This document shows positions 10,636 to 18,081 of a stretch of DNA of 64,000 nucleotides, one piece after another. Position 1 is the stretch's first letter, and each line of letters starts with the position of its first letter. The stretch comes from Vreelandella massiliensis (lineage in GTDB: Bacteria; Pseudomonadota; Gammaproteobacteria; Pseudomonadales; Halomonadaceae): contig NZ_LT699744.1 of assembly GCF_900155385.1 (NCBI RefSeq), positions 577,562 to 641,561 on the forward strand. Reading direction: 5' to 3'. The notes below the pieces were generated by a model that saw nothing but the letters and a program-made list of their open reading frames with translations, was not told the origin of the DNA and ran no database searches. A program made the position numbers and the translations under genes.

Positions 10636-11502
10636 ATGAGTGAACCGTTTAATACCTGGCAGTCGCGCTTTGAAGCGCTGCGCTCCAATAAAATTTTTGA
10701 AGGCGTGGTGATCACCATCATCGTGGTTTCCGCCTTGGCCATTGGCGCTAAAACCTACGAAGAGACGTCGCGTTTCGAGCAGTGGTTGCTGTATCTCGAT
10801 GTCGGCGTGACGCTGTTTTTCTTGGTGGAAATCCTGATTCGCATGGCCGCCGAGCGTAATCTGCGAAGCTTTTTTAAGCGCGGCTGGAACGTGTTTGATT
10901 TTATCATCGTCACCGCCAGCTTAATTCCGCTTGATGACTCTGAAATGGTGCTTCTGGCGCGACTATTACGTATTTTCCGGGTACTGCGCTTGGTGTCGAT
11001 GATTCCCGAGCTGCAAATGCTGCTGGTGGCGCTGGTGAAATCGATCCCACGGATGGGGTATGTGGCGCTTTTAATGTTTATTATTTTCTATATATACGCC
11101 GCGTTCGGCAGCTTTCTGTTCGCCGATATCGATGAGTTTTTGTGGGGTAATATCTCCATTTCTATGCTCACTCTGTTTCGCGTCGCCACCTTTGAAGACT
11201 GGACGGACGTGATGTATGCCACGCAGGAGGTGTACGCTTGGAGCTGGCTTTATTACCTCACCTTCATCTTTTTGACCGCGTTTATTTTTCTCAACATGAT
11301 GATTGGGATCGTGTTGGATGTGATGCAAAAAGAGAGCGACAAGCAAGCGCTGGAAAAGGGTGAGGGCGATACGGCCGAGATGCACAGCATGCATGACGAT
11401 ATCCGCCGGCTGCAAACCCAGTTGGATCGCATGGAGGCGACGCTTACCGCTGCAAATGGGCATGAAACGCCAAAGGGCATTGACAAACAGCGCCCAGACT
11501 GA
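10636..11502 (+). CDS. Voltage-gated cation channel, single-domain BacNav type
   Basis: A 288-residue ion-transport protein with the plan of prokaryotic voltage-gated sodium channels: six helices that form a tetramer. S4 carries four arginines at three-residue spacing (R109, R112, R115, R118). The pore loop reads TFEDWTD (185-191), aligned with the TLESWSM filter of NavAb, so the high-field-strength Glu is kept and two further acidic residues are added. S6 ends in FLNMMIGIVLDVM. A C-terminal coiled coil (about 253-273, heptads in DDIRRLQTQLDRMEATL) fits the known tetramerisation helix. The added acids suggest Ca2+ permeation or mixed selectivity; this is inference. It is divergent from the Na+/H+ antiporter operon and ends 12 bases before the leu leader peptide. 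Confidence 0.88.
   Translation: MSEPFNTWQSRFEALRSNKIFEGVVITIIVVSALAIGAKTYEETSRFEQWLLYLDVGVTLFFLVEILIRMAAERNLRSFFKRGWNVFDFIIVTASLIPLDDSEMVLLARLLRIFRVLRLVSMIPELQMLLVALVKSIPRMGYVALLMFIIFYIYAAFGSFLFADIDEFLWGNISISMLTLFRVATFEDWTDVMYATQEVYAWSWLYYLTFIFLTAFIFLNMMIGIVLDVMQKESDKQALEKGEGDTAEMHSMHDDIRRLQTQLDRMEATLTAANGHETPKGIDKQRPD
11480..11485 (+). promoter_or_regulatory. Possible -35 element of the leu transcript
   Basis: A perfect TTGACA inside the last codons of the channel gene, 30 bases before the leader peptide ATG. At a 17-base spacing the -10 would be TTTTCT (11503-11508), a poor match (3/6), and transcription would begin almost at the leader ATG. It is offered only because a leu promoter must lie in or before the channel gene. 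Confidence 0.25.
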
Positions 11503-11514
11503 TTTTCTAGGGGC

Positions 11515-11574
11515 ATGAATACACCGATGACGCACCTTGCACTAGACCTACGACTACTTAGCGCCCGTCTCTGA
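11515..11574 (+). CDS. leuL: leu operon leader peptide
   Basis: A 19-codon reading frame, [19 protein letters not shown], with a Shine-Dalgarno-like AGGGG five bases upstream. Six of the last twelve codons are leucine, and three of them are CTA, the codons clustering as CTA-GAC-CTA-CGA-CTA-CTT. That pattern is what a ribosome-stalling leucine sensor needs. It starts 12 bases after the channel gene and is followed by hairpins and an intrinsic terminator just before leuA. Ribosome stalling when leucyl-tRNA is scarce would be expected to favour readthrough. The peptide itself probably has no other role. Confidence 0.85.
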   Translation: MNTPMTHLALDLRLLSARL

Positions 11575-11589
11575 AGTTTCAGGGTCGGG

Positions 11590-11613
11590 CAATGCTAAAT
11601 GCTGCTGGCATTG
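11590..11613 (+). promoter_or_regulatory. Leader hairpin of the leu attenuator
   Basis: CAATGC (11590-11595) and GCATTG (11608-11613) are perfect complements around a 12-base loop, placed 15 bases after the leader-peptide stop. It could be the early pause or antiterminator-competing stem. Which alternative structure excludes the terminator cannot be settled by eye. Confidence 0.5.
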
Positions 11614-11729
11614 TCGTTGGTTTTCTATTGCGAGGTCGTCATGGTTTTACACATTATCTACCCCCAAACATCTCAGCACCGCTGCCGTACCGCCTTTGAT
11701 GCGGCACAAAGTGTTGCGAGTATTACCAG

Positions 11730-11764
11730 CGCCCCTTGGCCGTTTACGGCAAAGGGGCGTTTTT
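11730..11764 (+). terminator. Intrinsic attenuator terminator before leuA
   Basis: CGCCCCTT (11730-11737) pairs perfectly with AAGGGGCG (11752-11759). An inner GCC/GGC pair and a small loop complete the stem, and TTTTT (11760-11764) follows directly. It lies 18 bases before the leuA ATG and downstream of the leucine-rich leader peptide, so it is best read as the attenuator. I recall a published structured-RNA candidate named leuA-Halomonas at this position in related genomes; identity with it needs a covariance search. Confidence 0.88.
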
Positions 11765-11782
11765 CGTTCTAGGAGAGCCGCC

Positions 11783-13489
11783 ATGATGTTGTCTGATCCC
11801 GCCAAAAAATACCGTCCCTTTGTGGCTGTCGATCTGCCCGATCGTCAGTGGCCCAATCGCCGTATCGAAAAAGCGCCGATCTGGACCAGCGTTGATCTAC
11901 GTGATGGCAATCAGTCGCTGATTGATCCGATGGATCACGAACGTAAACAGCGTCTCTTCGATATGCTGGTCAATATTGGGTTCAAAGAGATTGAAGTCGG
12001 CTTTCCTTCCGCCTCGCAAACCGACTATGACTTTGTGCGTGCGCTGATAGAGCAGGACAAAATCCCCGACGATGTGACCATTCAAGTGTTGACCCAGGCG
12101 CGTCCACACCTGATTGAGCGCACCTTCGAAGCCCTTAAGGGCGCCAAAAACGCCATTGTTCACGTCTATAACGCCACTGATCCCATGTTCCGTCGCGTGG
12201 TGTTTCACGTCGACAAGGAGGAGTGTATCCAAATTGCCGTGGACGCGACGCGCCAGATTCGCGACCTGATGGAAGCTAACCCAGAAACCCACTGGACGTT
12301 CCAGTACTCACCGGAGCTTTTTTCCACCACGGAGATGGATTTTGCCGTGGAGATTGTCGAAGCGGTCATGGATACCTATGCACCGAGTATCGACAACCGC
12401 ATGATCGTCAATCTGCCCGCCACGGTGGAGGTGGCAACGCCCAATAACTACGCCGACCAGATTGAGTGGTTCTGCCGCCATGTGAAACATCGCGATAGCC
12501 TGATTGTCAGCGTTCATCCGCATAACGACCGCGGTACCGGCGTGGCCGCCGCGGAATTGACCCTGATGGCCGGCGCTGACCGCGTGGAGGGCACGCTGTT
12601 TGGTAACGGCGAGCGCACCGGCAACGTCGATATCGTGACCTTGGCGATGAACATGTATACCCAGGGGGTGCATCCGGGCCTCGATTTCTCCAACATAACC
12701 CCGGTGATGCGCGAAGTGGAGTATTGCAACCAGTTGCCGGTGCATCCGCGCCACCCTTACGTGGGTGATCTGGTATTTACCGCTTTCTCGGGCTCGCATC
12801 AGGATGCGATCAAAAAAGGCATGGCCGATCGTCGCGCCAATCCCGAGGCGGTGTGGGACGTGCCGTATCTGCCCATCGATCCGCTCGACGTGGGTCGCAG
12901 CTACGAGGCGGTGATTCGCGTGAATAGCCAGTCGGGCAAGGGCGGCGTCTCCTACCTGCTGGAGCAGGAGCACGGCATTGAGCTGCCGCGCCGGCTCTCC
13001 ATCGAGTTCAGCCAGGTCGTTCAGGAAGTGGCCGATCGCACCGGGCGCGAGATCACTTCACAAATGATCTATCAGGCCTTTGCCGATGAGTACCTGGAGC
13101 AGACATCACCCTTTGCGCTGATCAATCACCGCCTCTCCTCCGAGCCGGATAGCCCCAAGGTTCTGCTGGAAGCAGTGATCGAGGAGAACGGCGAGCGCCA
13201 AACGCTCAAAGGCGAAGGTAACGGCCCGCTGGCCGCGTTTATCAAGGCGCTTGCAGCCGCCGGTCACGATGTCGAAATTATCGACTACCACGAGCACTCC
13301 CGTGGGCAGGGCGCCGATGCTGAAGCCATCGCCTATGTGGAAGTCCGCATTGATGGCGAGGCCATCTTTGGTGTGGGCACTGACGAAAGCATCACCAGCG
13401 CCTCAATGAAAGGCGTGCTCAGCGCCATCAACCGCCACCACTCCACCCAGGCGCCTGCGCCCAACGTGACGGCGGAAACGCTGGCTTAG
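11783..13489 (+). CDS. leuA: 2-isopropylmalate synthase
   Basis: Condenses acetyl-CoA with 2-oxoisovalerate, the first committed step of leucine synthesis. The 568-residue protein is the longer LeuA form. The catalytic TIM barrel carries [11 protein letters not shown] near the N-terminus and the metal-binding HPHNDRG and GNGERTGN motifs. The C-terminal 130 residues form the leucine-binding regulatory domain, so feedback inhibition is expected in addition to attenuation. Reading frame continues upstream to 11696, but that would run through the terminator. The ATG at 11783, with AGGAGAG 6 bases ahead, is chosen; the next ATG is the following codon. No other leu genes are nearby. Confidence 0.95.
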   Translation: MMLSDPAKKYRPFVAVDLPDRQWPNRRIEKAPIWTSVDLRDGNQSLIDPMDHERKQRLFDMLVNIGFKEIEVGFPSASQTDYDFVRALIEQDKIPDDVTIQVLTQARPHLIERTFEALKGAKNAIVHVYNATDPMFRRVVFHVDKEECIQIAVDATRQIRDLMEANPETHWTFQYSPELFSTTEMDFAVEIVEAVMDTYAPSIDNRMIVNLPATVEVATPNNYADQIEWFCRHVKHRDSLIVSVHPHNDRGTGVAAAELTLMAGADRVEGTLFGNGERTGNVDIVTLAMNMYTQGVHPGLDFSNITPVMREVEYCNQLPVHPRHPYVGDLVFTAFSGSHQDAIKKGMADRRANPEAVWDVPYLPIDPLDVGRSYEAVIRVNSQSGKGGVSYLLEQEHGIELPRRLSIEFSQVVQEVADRTGREITSQMIYQAFADEYLEQTSPFALINHRLSSEPDSPKVLLEAVIEENGERQTLKGEGNGPLAAFIKALAAAGHDVEIIDYHEHSRGQGADAEAIAYVEVRIDGEAIFGVGTDESITSASMKGVLSAINRHHSTQAPAPNVTAETLA

Positions 13490-13505
13490 AAAACTCCGCG
13501 TAAAC

Positions 13506-13527
13506 CCTCGCCCGATTCAGGGCGGGG
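13506..13527 (+). terminator. Weak terminator-like hairpin after leuA
   Basis: CCTCGCCC (13506-13513) pairs with GGGCGGGG (13520-13527) through one G-T wobble around the six-base loop GATTCA. No T-run follows. It lies 17 bases after the leuA stop, in the 112-base gap before the convergent RES gene. Confidence 0.35.
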
Positions 13528-13601
13528 ATACGAGCATCACTCTGACCCTCACCACCAGGAGACAAGTTATCCGCCTTGACCTCTCCAGGCTCAGTTCGCA
13601 G

Positions 13602-14051
13602 CTAGTCCAACAGTCTGCGGTCGAGAGGAAATTGCTCAACTGAAAGTTGAGCAAGGCTTGCTTCCGGGTGGTACGGGTTAAAAAGGTAGTTGCCATTATG
13701 CGGCACAATCACCGTGGGCACTTTGAGTAGTAAAGAGCTACCTTCATTCAGCCAAGTTGTGGCGAGCGAGCGGGTCAGGTTCTGTTGCTGATGCCAGTTT
13801 TCTGGCAAGTCATTATAAATAGATTCTTCGCTGATAGTTGGCGGTAGCTCAACGCGTAGTAGTGTAAATTGATCAGGTAGCTCATCGATGCTCATTTCGA
13901 AGTGAACGAGCACTTCAAGCAGCGCGGTGGCGGGTGAGTCGGCTAGATACACGACCGGCTGGCCTTTATGATGCCAGCGGCCCGCAGTGATCGTGCCCCC
14001 TATACCAGAGAGATCCCTGTAGTTGGATATACGCCACGCTACTTTGCTCAC
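13602..14051 (-). CDS. RES-domain toxin
   Basis: A 149-residue RES protein. The family-typical N-terminal Arg is in AWRISNYRD, and the Glu is in ATALLEVLVH. The late PHNGNYLFNPYHP segment is also typical. Characterised RES toxins (ParT, MbcT) modify substrates with, or degrade, NAD+, which stops growth. Its ATG overlaps the stop of the upstream Xre gene by four bases, so the antitoxin is made first. Base composition looks more AT-rich than the flanking core genes, fitting acquisition by transfer. Activity is inferred from the family. Confidence 0.9.
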   Translation of the reverse strand: MSKVAWRISNYRDLSGIGGTITAGRWHHKGQPVVYLADSPATALLEVLVHFEMSIDELPDQFTLLRVELPPTISEESIYNDLPENWHQQQNLTRSLATTWLNEGSSLLLKVPTVIVPHNGNYLFNPYHPEASLAQLSVEQFPLDRRLLD

Positions 14052-14464
14052 GCCGATAATCCATAGTGCAGTTGCTGAAGTAGCTCCTCTACGGCTTCAT
14101 AGCCTGGAGTCGTGGTGACAGCCGTCAACGCATTGATTCCACCGAGCGTACGGCGAGGCTTCTCTAGCCAACGAATGGCTTTCTCGCGATTGCCGAAAAC
14201 CTCTTCGGCGAGGATAACGATTTTGCTGGTCCGGTAGAGTCGATCTCCCTCGTCAGGCGTCAAAGGCCTTCCTTTTAAGCGTCGGTGATCATGCGTGCGG
14301 CGATTAATGATCCCTACACCATAAGCATCAATGCCGTGCTCGTTACGCAGTCGCTCTAGGGCATCTAGCGGTACGCCTTCGCGGATGAGCTTATCCGAAC
14401 GTGTGCCTATCGAGCCGCCCATTAGCGCGATGACTTCACTTTCAACCACATCGGTACCTTCCAT
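14048..14464 (-). CDS. Xre/ParS/MbcA-type antitoxin (DUF2384)
   Basis: A 138-residue partner of the RES toxin. The N-terminal part (about 25-80) resembles the Xre-like helix-turn-helix of this family, with KLIREGVPLDALERL. The C-terminal part (about 80-138) is the DUF2384 toxin-binding domain with EEVFGNREKAIRWLEKPRRTL, including the WL and GG (LGGINAL) features. In characterised pairs this domain plugs the toxin active site and the protein represses its own promoter. The promoter region here holds a matching palindrome. Confidence 0.9.
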   Translation of the reverse strand: MEGTDVVESEVIALMGGSIGTRSDKLIREGVPLDALERLRNEHGIDAYGVGIINRRTHDHRRLKGRPLTPDEGDRLYRTSKIVILAEEVFGNREKAIRWLEKPRRTLGGINALTAVTTTPGYEAVEELLQQLHYGLSA

Positions 14465-14497
14465 TTAAGCACTCCCTTTCATCAGGCATGTCACCGA

Positions 14498-14526
14498 AGT
14501 ATAGGTTTGATTGTGTTCTTCGGCAA
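14498..14526 (-). promoter_or_regulatory. sigma70-like promoter of the RES/Xre module
   Basis: On the minus strand TTGCCG (14526-14521) and TATACT (14503-14498) are 17 bases apart, with 4/6 and 5/6 consensus matches. The predicted transcript would start about 40 bases before the antitoxin ATG at 14464. The -35 hexamer is part of the inverted repeat at 14521-14555. Confidence 0.65.
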
Positions 14527-14555
14527 TTTGCTTGTCATGTCTGCGCAAATTGCCG
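14521..14555. repeat. Inverted repeat, likely operator of the RES/Xre module
   Basis: Perfect 11-base arms CGGCAATTTGC (14521-14531) and GCAAATTGCCG (14545-14555) with a 13-base spacer. The arm centres are 24 bases apart, a little over two helical turns, as expected for two dimers or a large complex bound on one face. One arm contains the -35 of the module promoter. A transcript terminator for epmB is less likely because no T-run follows on the minus strand. Confidence 0.65.
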
Positions 14556-14578
14556 ATTTTGATATGTGTTCTTCTGTG

Positions 14579-15604
14579 TTAAAGCGGCGTTTTACTTGCC
14601 TCGCCGGGAATTTCACGCACCAAGCGGGGTAGCAGAAAACCCGGCAATCTCTCACGCAAGCCCGCGATCAGTTCGCGGGCTTTTGCGTCGCAGACATCAA
14701 AGTGCGCAGCGCCTTGTACTGGGTCGAGCACGTGCAGGTAGTAGGGCAGCACGCCGGCCTCGAACATTCGCTCGGAAAGTGTCGCCAAGGCATCAACGCT
14801 GTCGTTGATGCCTTCTAGCAGCACGCTTTGATTCAGCAGGGTCACGCCGGCGTTTTTTAGCCGCGCACAGGCTTGTTCCACCGAGGCGTCGATTTCGTTG
14901 GCGTGGTTGATATGCAGCACCATCACTTTCTGCAGCCGCGTGTCGCCCAGCCACTCAAGCAGTGCGGTATCGATACGGCCGGGAATTACCACCGGCAATC
15001 GAGTGTGAATGCGCAGCCGCTTAAGGTGCGGGATTTTTTCCAGTTCGCCGACCAGCCACGCCAGTTGACGGTCATTGGCGGCGAGGGGGTCGCCGCCCGA
15101 GAGTATGACTTCCTGAAGGGAGGTGTCGGCGCGCAGGTAGTCAAGCGCTTCCTGCCACTGTGCGCGTGAAGGGCGGTGTTCATCGTAGGGGAAGTGGCGG
15201 CGAAAGCAGTAGCGACAATTCACCGCGCAGTTGGGGCTGGCGATCAGCAGCACCCGTCCCGCGTATTTATGAATGACTCCTTTGGCTGGCTGATGATCGG
15301 CCTCGGCCAGCGGATCGGCGACGAAGCCAGGCGGCGTCAGGGTCTCTTCGTTTAGGGGGAGAACCTGCCGTAGTAGCGGATCATGGGGGTCGCCGGGCGT
15401 GATGCGGTGTAAAAAGGCTTCCGGCACGCAGATAGTAAACAGCGCGTGCCCGGCGCTGGCGCCCGGCAGCCATGTCGCGGGTAAGTCGAGCCGGGAGCAG
15501 AGCTCGGCAGGGTCGCGAATGGCGTTTGAGAGCTGCCGCTGCCAGGAGGCCTGCTGAGTCGCCGCGCCTGACGATGCGTCGGCGAAAATGATCTTATCCT
15601 GCAA
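14579..15604 (-). CDS. epmB: EF-P beta-lysylation protein EpmB (lysine 2,3-aminomutase)
   Basis: A radical-SAM enzyme that converts L-alpha-lysine to (R)-beta-lysine, the group EpmA attaches to elongation factor P. The iron-sulfur motif CAVNCRYCFRR is present (CxxxCxxC), as is the PLP-enzyme region GGDPLAAND. An in-frame ATG occurs at 15637, but the best ribosome site, AGGAGG, sits inside that extension and is six bases before a TTG at 15604. Starting there gives 341 residues, equal to the 342 of E. coli. It is divergent from efp. Confidence 0.92.
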   Translation of the reverse strand: MQDKIIFADASSGAATQQASWQRQLSNAIRDPAELCSRLDLPATWLPGASAGHALFTICVPEAFLHRITPGDPHDPLLRQVLPLNEETLTPPGFVADPLAEADHQPAKGVIHKYAGRVLLIASPNCAVNCRYCFRRHFPYDEHRPSRAQWQEALDYLRADTSLQEVILSGGDPLAANDRQLAWLVGELEKIPHLKRLRIHTRLPVVIPGRIDTALLEWLGDTRLQKVMVLHINHANEIDASVEQACARLKNAGVTLLNQSVLLEGINDSVDALATLSERMFEAGVLPYYLHVLDPVQGAAHFDVCDAKARELIAGLRERLPGFLLPRLVREIPGEASKTPL

Positions 15605-15672
15605 AAACGTCCTCCTTCGGGTTATCATGCGGCACACTTTTCGACATTTTGAACGGATAATCGAGAGACAGT

Positions 15673-16239
15673 ATGGCGAACTATTCTACCAACGAATTCA
15701 AGGGCGGTTTAAAAGTGATGCTAGATGGCGACCCGTGCGCCATTCTGGAGAACGACTACGTCAAGCCCGGCAAGGGGCAAGCGTTTAACCGCGTGAAGCT
15801 GCGCAACTTGATGACCGGGCGTGTCTGGGAGCGTACGTTCAAGTCCGGCGAGTCGCTGGAGGGCGCCGATGTCATGGAGCTGGAGATGGAGTATCTCTAC
15901 AACGATGGCGAAATGTGGCACTTCATGAAAACCGATGGCTCCTTTGAGCAGTACGCGGTGGAAAAGAAAGCGCTAGGCGAGACGGAAAAATGGCTCAAAG
16001 AGCAGGCTCCCTACACCGTGACGCTGTGGAATGATAACGCCATTCACGTAGCGCCGCCGAACTTTATCGAGCTGGAAGTGGTGGAAACCGATCCGGGTCT
16101 AAAAGGTGATACGGCACAAGGGGGCTCCAAGCCGGCCACGCTCTCCTCCGGTGCGGTGGTACGCGTACCGCTTTTTATTAATCAGGGCGAAGTCTTGAAA
16201 ATCGATACCCGCAGCGGCGAGTACGTTAGCCGCGCCTGA
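15673..16239 (+). CDS. efp: Elongation factor P
   Basis: A 188-residue, three-beta-barrel translation factor that rescues ribosomes stalled at proline runs. The modified lysine is in [10 protein letters not shown] (Lys34), the lysine-type EF-P that EpmA/EpmB act on rather than the arginine-type rhamnosylated form of Pseudomonas. The C-terminal domain ends in [12 protein letters not shown]. Its TGA shares a base with the epmA ATG. With epmB divergent next door, the factor and its two modifying enzymes are together. Confidence 0.97.
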   Translation: MANYSTNEFKGGLKVMLDGDPCAILENDYVKPGKGQAFNRVKLRNLMTGRVWERTFKSGESLEGADVMELEMEYLYNDGEMWHFMKTDGSFEQYAVEKKALGETEKWLKEQAPYTVTLWNDNAIHVAPPNFIELEVVETDPGLKGDTAQGGSKPATLSSGAVVRVPLFINQGEVLKIDTRSGEYVSRA

Positions 16240-17213
16240 TGGATGACTGGCAACCCACCGCCGATATCGGCACCTTGCGCGAACGGGCGCGGCTGCTGGC
16301 CGAAGTGCGCGCCTTTTTCGCGGCCCGCGATGTGCTGGAGGTGGAGACGCCGGTGCTAGGGCAGGGCGGCAGCACGGATACGCACCTGGCGTCGCTTGCG
16401 ACCCAAGCGCAAACCGATCGCGGTGAACAGCGGCTGTGGCTGCAGACGTCGCCGGAGTTCCACATGAAGCGGCTGTTGGCTGCCGGCAGCGGGCCGATTT
16501 TTCAGCTAGCGAAGAGCTTTCGCGATGGCGAAGTGGGCCGGCGCCACAATATCGAGTTCACCATGCTTGAGTGGTATCGCCCGGGTTTTTCGCTGGATCA
16601 GCTGCTGGAGGAAACCACGGCGCTCATTCAGCGGCTGATACCGCATGCAATGCCGATTAGGCGCTACCGCTACCGCGCGCTATTTCACGCGTGTTTAGAC
16701 GTGGACCCCTTTACCGCGCCGGTTGAGGCGCTACGGACGCTGGCTGCCCAAAACGCCGAAATGCCGGCTCAGGCGCTTGCAAACGAGCCGCGCGATGTGT
16801 GCCTTGACCTACTGATGGGGGCAGTTATCGAGCCGACGCTGGGTCAAGGTGAACTCAGTGCCGTGGTGGAGTACCCGGCAAGCCAGGCGGCCCTCGCTCG
16901 CCGTCATCAAGACCCTGACGGCGACTGGGTCGCCTCGCGCTTCGAGCTTTATTTCCAGGGCGTGGAACTCGCCAACGGTTACGATGAACTCACCGACGCC
17001 AATGAACAGCGCCAACGCTTTGAGGCAGATAATGCCGCACGTGTCGCCCTGGGGTTGCCCCAAGTGGATGTAGACACCCACTTGCTTGCCGCCCTTGAGC
17101 ATGGCATGCCCGATGGCGCCGGCGTGGCGCTAGGCATTGATCGGGTGATTCAGCTGGCGTTGGGTAAACGCCAGCTTTCCGAGGTGCTGAGTTTCGCTAC
17201 GCCTAACTGCTAG
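16239..17213 (+). CDS. epmA: EF-P--(R)-beta-lysine ligase EpmA
   Basis: A 324-residue paralogue of the lysyl-tRNA synthetase catalytic core, without the anticodon-binding domain, that transfers beta-lysine to Lys34 of EF-P. Class II motif 2 is [14 protein letters not shown] followed by TMLEWYRPG, and motif 3 is [14 protein letters not shown]. It starts at the ATG overlapping the efp stop (TGATG). Its last 11 bases overlap the 3' end of the convergent psd gene. Confidence 0.96.
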   Translation: MDDWQPTADIGTLRERARLLAEVRAFFAARDVLEVETPVLGQGGSTDTHLASLATQAQTDRGEQRLWLQTSPEFHMKRLLAAGSGPIFQLAKSFRDGEVGRRHNIEFTMLEWYRPGFSLDQLLEETTALIQRLIPHAMPIRRYRYRALFHACLDVDPFTAPVEALRTLAAQNAEMPAQALANEPRDVCLDLLMGAVIEPTLGQGELSAVVEYPASQAALARRHQDPDGDWVASRFELYFQGVELANGYDELTDANEQRQRFEADNAARVALGLPQVDVDTHLLAALEHGMPDGAGVALGIDRVIQLALGKRQLSEVLSFATPNC

Positions 17214-18054
17214 CCTGCTCCGGGAAACGGCCAAGCGAGCGCCCCATGTACACCTTGCTTCCGAGAGTGAGGTCGGCAAAATCGACGGGCTCGGCAAAGG
17301 TCATCACCACGGTCGAACCGAGCTTGAAGCGTCCCATTTCAACGCCTTTTTCCAGCGTGATCGGCTGATCAAACCGCGTACGCTGAGGCGTACCGGCAAG
17401 GGGAGTGATCTGCCCGGCCCACACGGTTTCGATCGCGGCGACAATCATCGCGCCCACCAGCACCATGGCAAAGGGGCCACGCTCCGTGTCGAAGATACAC
17501 ACCAAGCGCTCATTGCGCGCGAAGAGGTTGGGCACGTTTTTGGCGGTTGCTTCGTTGACCGAAAAAATCCTCCCCGGCACGTAAATCATCTCGCGAAGAG
17601 TGCCGGTTATCGGCATGTGAACACGATGGTAATTGCTGGGTGAGAGGTAAACGGTGGCAAAGCTGCCGCCAAGAAATTCCTCGGCGAGTTCGGCATCGCC
17701 GCCGAGCAGCGTTTGGGCCGAGAAGGTGTGGCCTTTGGCCTGAACCAGTTGCCCGGCACGCAGTTCGCCGTATTGCGATAGCGTGCCGTCGGCGGGATTC
17801 GCGATGCCTTCGTCGATGGGGCGTGCGTCGGCTTTCAGCGCTCGGGTAAAAAAGTCATTGAACGTGGCGTAGGCGGTAGGGTCGGGCTCGAGCGCTTCGC
17901 TCATGTCCACCTTGAAGCGCTGGATAAAGGCTTTGATCAGCGCGTTCTTCAACCACGGTATACGGCACTCGGCGAACATGCCCACCAGGCGCGAAAGGCC
18001 GTGGTGGGGCAGTGGGTATTGCAGCAGTGCAAAAGCTTTTTGGGAAACGGTCAC
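17203..18054 (-). CDS. psd: Phosphatidylserine decarboxylase proenzyme
   Basis: Makes phosphatidylethanolamine from phosphatidylserine at the inner membrane. The 283-residue proenzyme has the self-cleavage motif LGST (245-248). Cleavage between Gly246 and Ser247 would yield a long beta chain and a short alpha chain with the pyruvoyl cofactor. The conserved [14 protein letters not shown] and HRVHMPITG segments are present. It lies 27 bases after rhdA in the same direction, a pairing often seen in related bacteria. Confidence 0.96.
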   Translation of the reverse strand: MTVSQKAFALLQYPLPHHGLSRLVGMFAECRIPWLKNALIKAFIQRFKVDMSEALEPDPTAYATFNDFFTRALKADARPIDEGIANPADGTLSQYGELRAGQLVQAKGHTFSAQTLLGGDAELAEEFLGGSFATVYLSPSNYHRVHMPITGTLREMIYVPGRIFSVNEATAKNVPNLFARNERLVCIFDTERGPFAMVLVGAMIVAAIETVWAGQITPLAGTPQRTRFDQPITLEKGVEMGRFKLGSTVVMTFAEPVDFADLTLGSKVYMGRSLGRFPEQASS

Positions 18055-18081
18055 GGTCGTTTGATCACTTTAAGGAAGAAA

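Noticed and set aside
11641-11772. 43-codon frame within the leu leader region
   Set aside because: Runs through the terminator and has only one leucine codon, so it does not fit a leucine sensor; the 19-codon peptide upstream does.
11696-11782. 29-codon N-terminal extension of leuA
   Set aside because: Would translate through the attenuator hairpin; the ATG at 11783 has AGGAGAG at normal spacing.
12308-12973. 221-codon open frame antisense to leuA
   Set aside because: Composition (His/Val/Gly-rich) follows from the opposite strand of conserved leuA; no start signal or family match.
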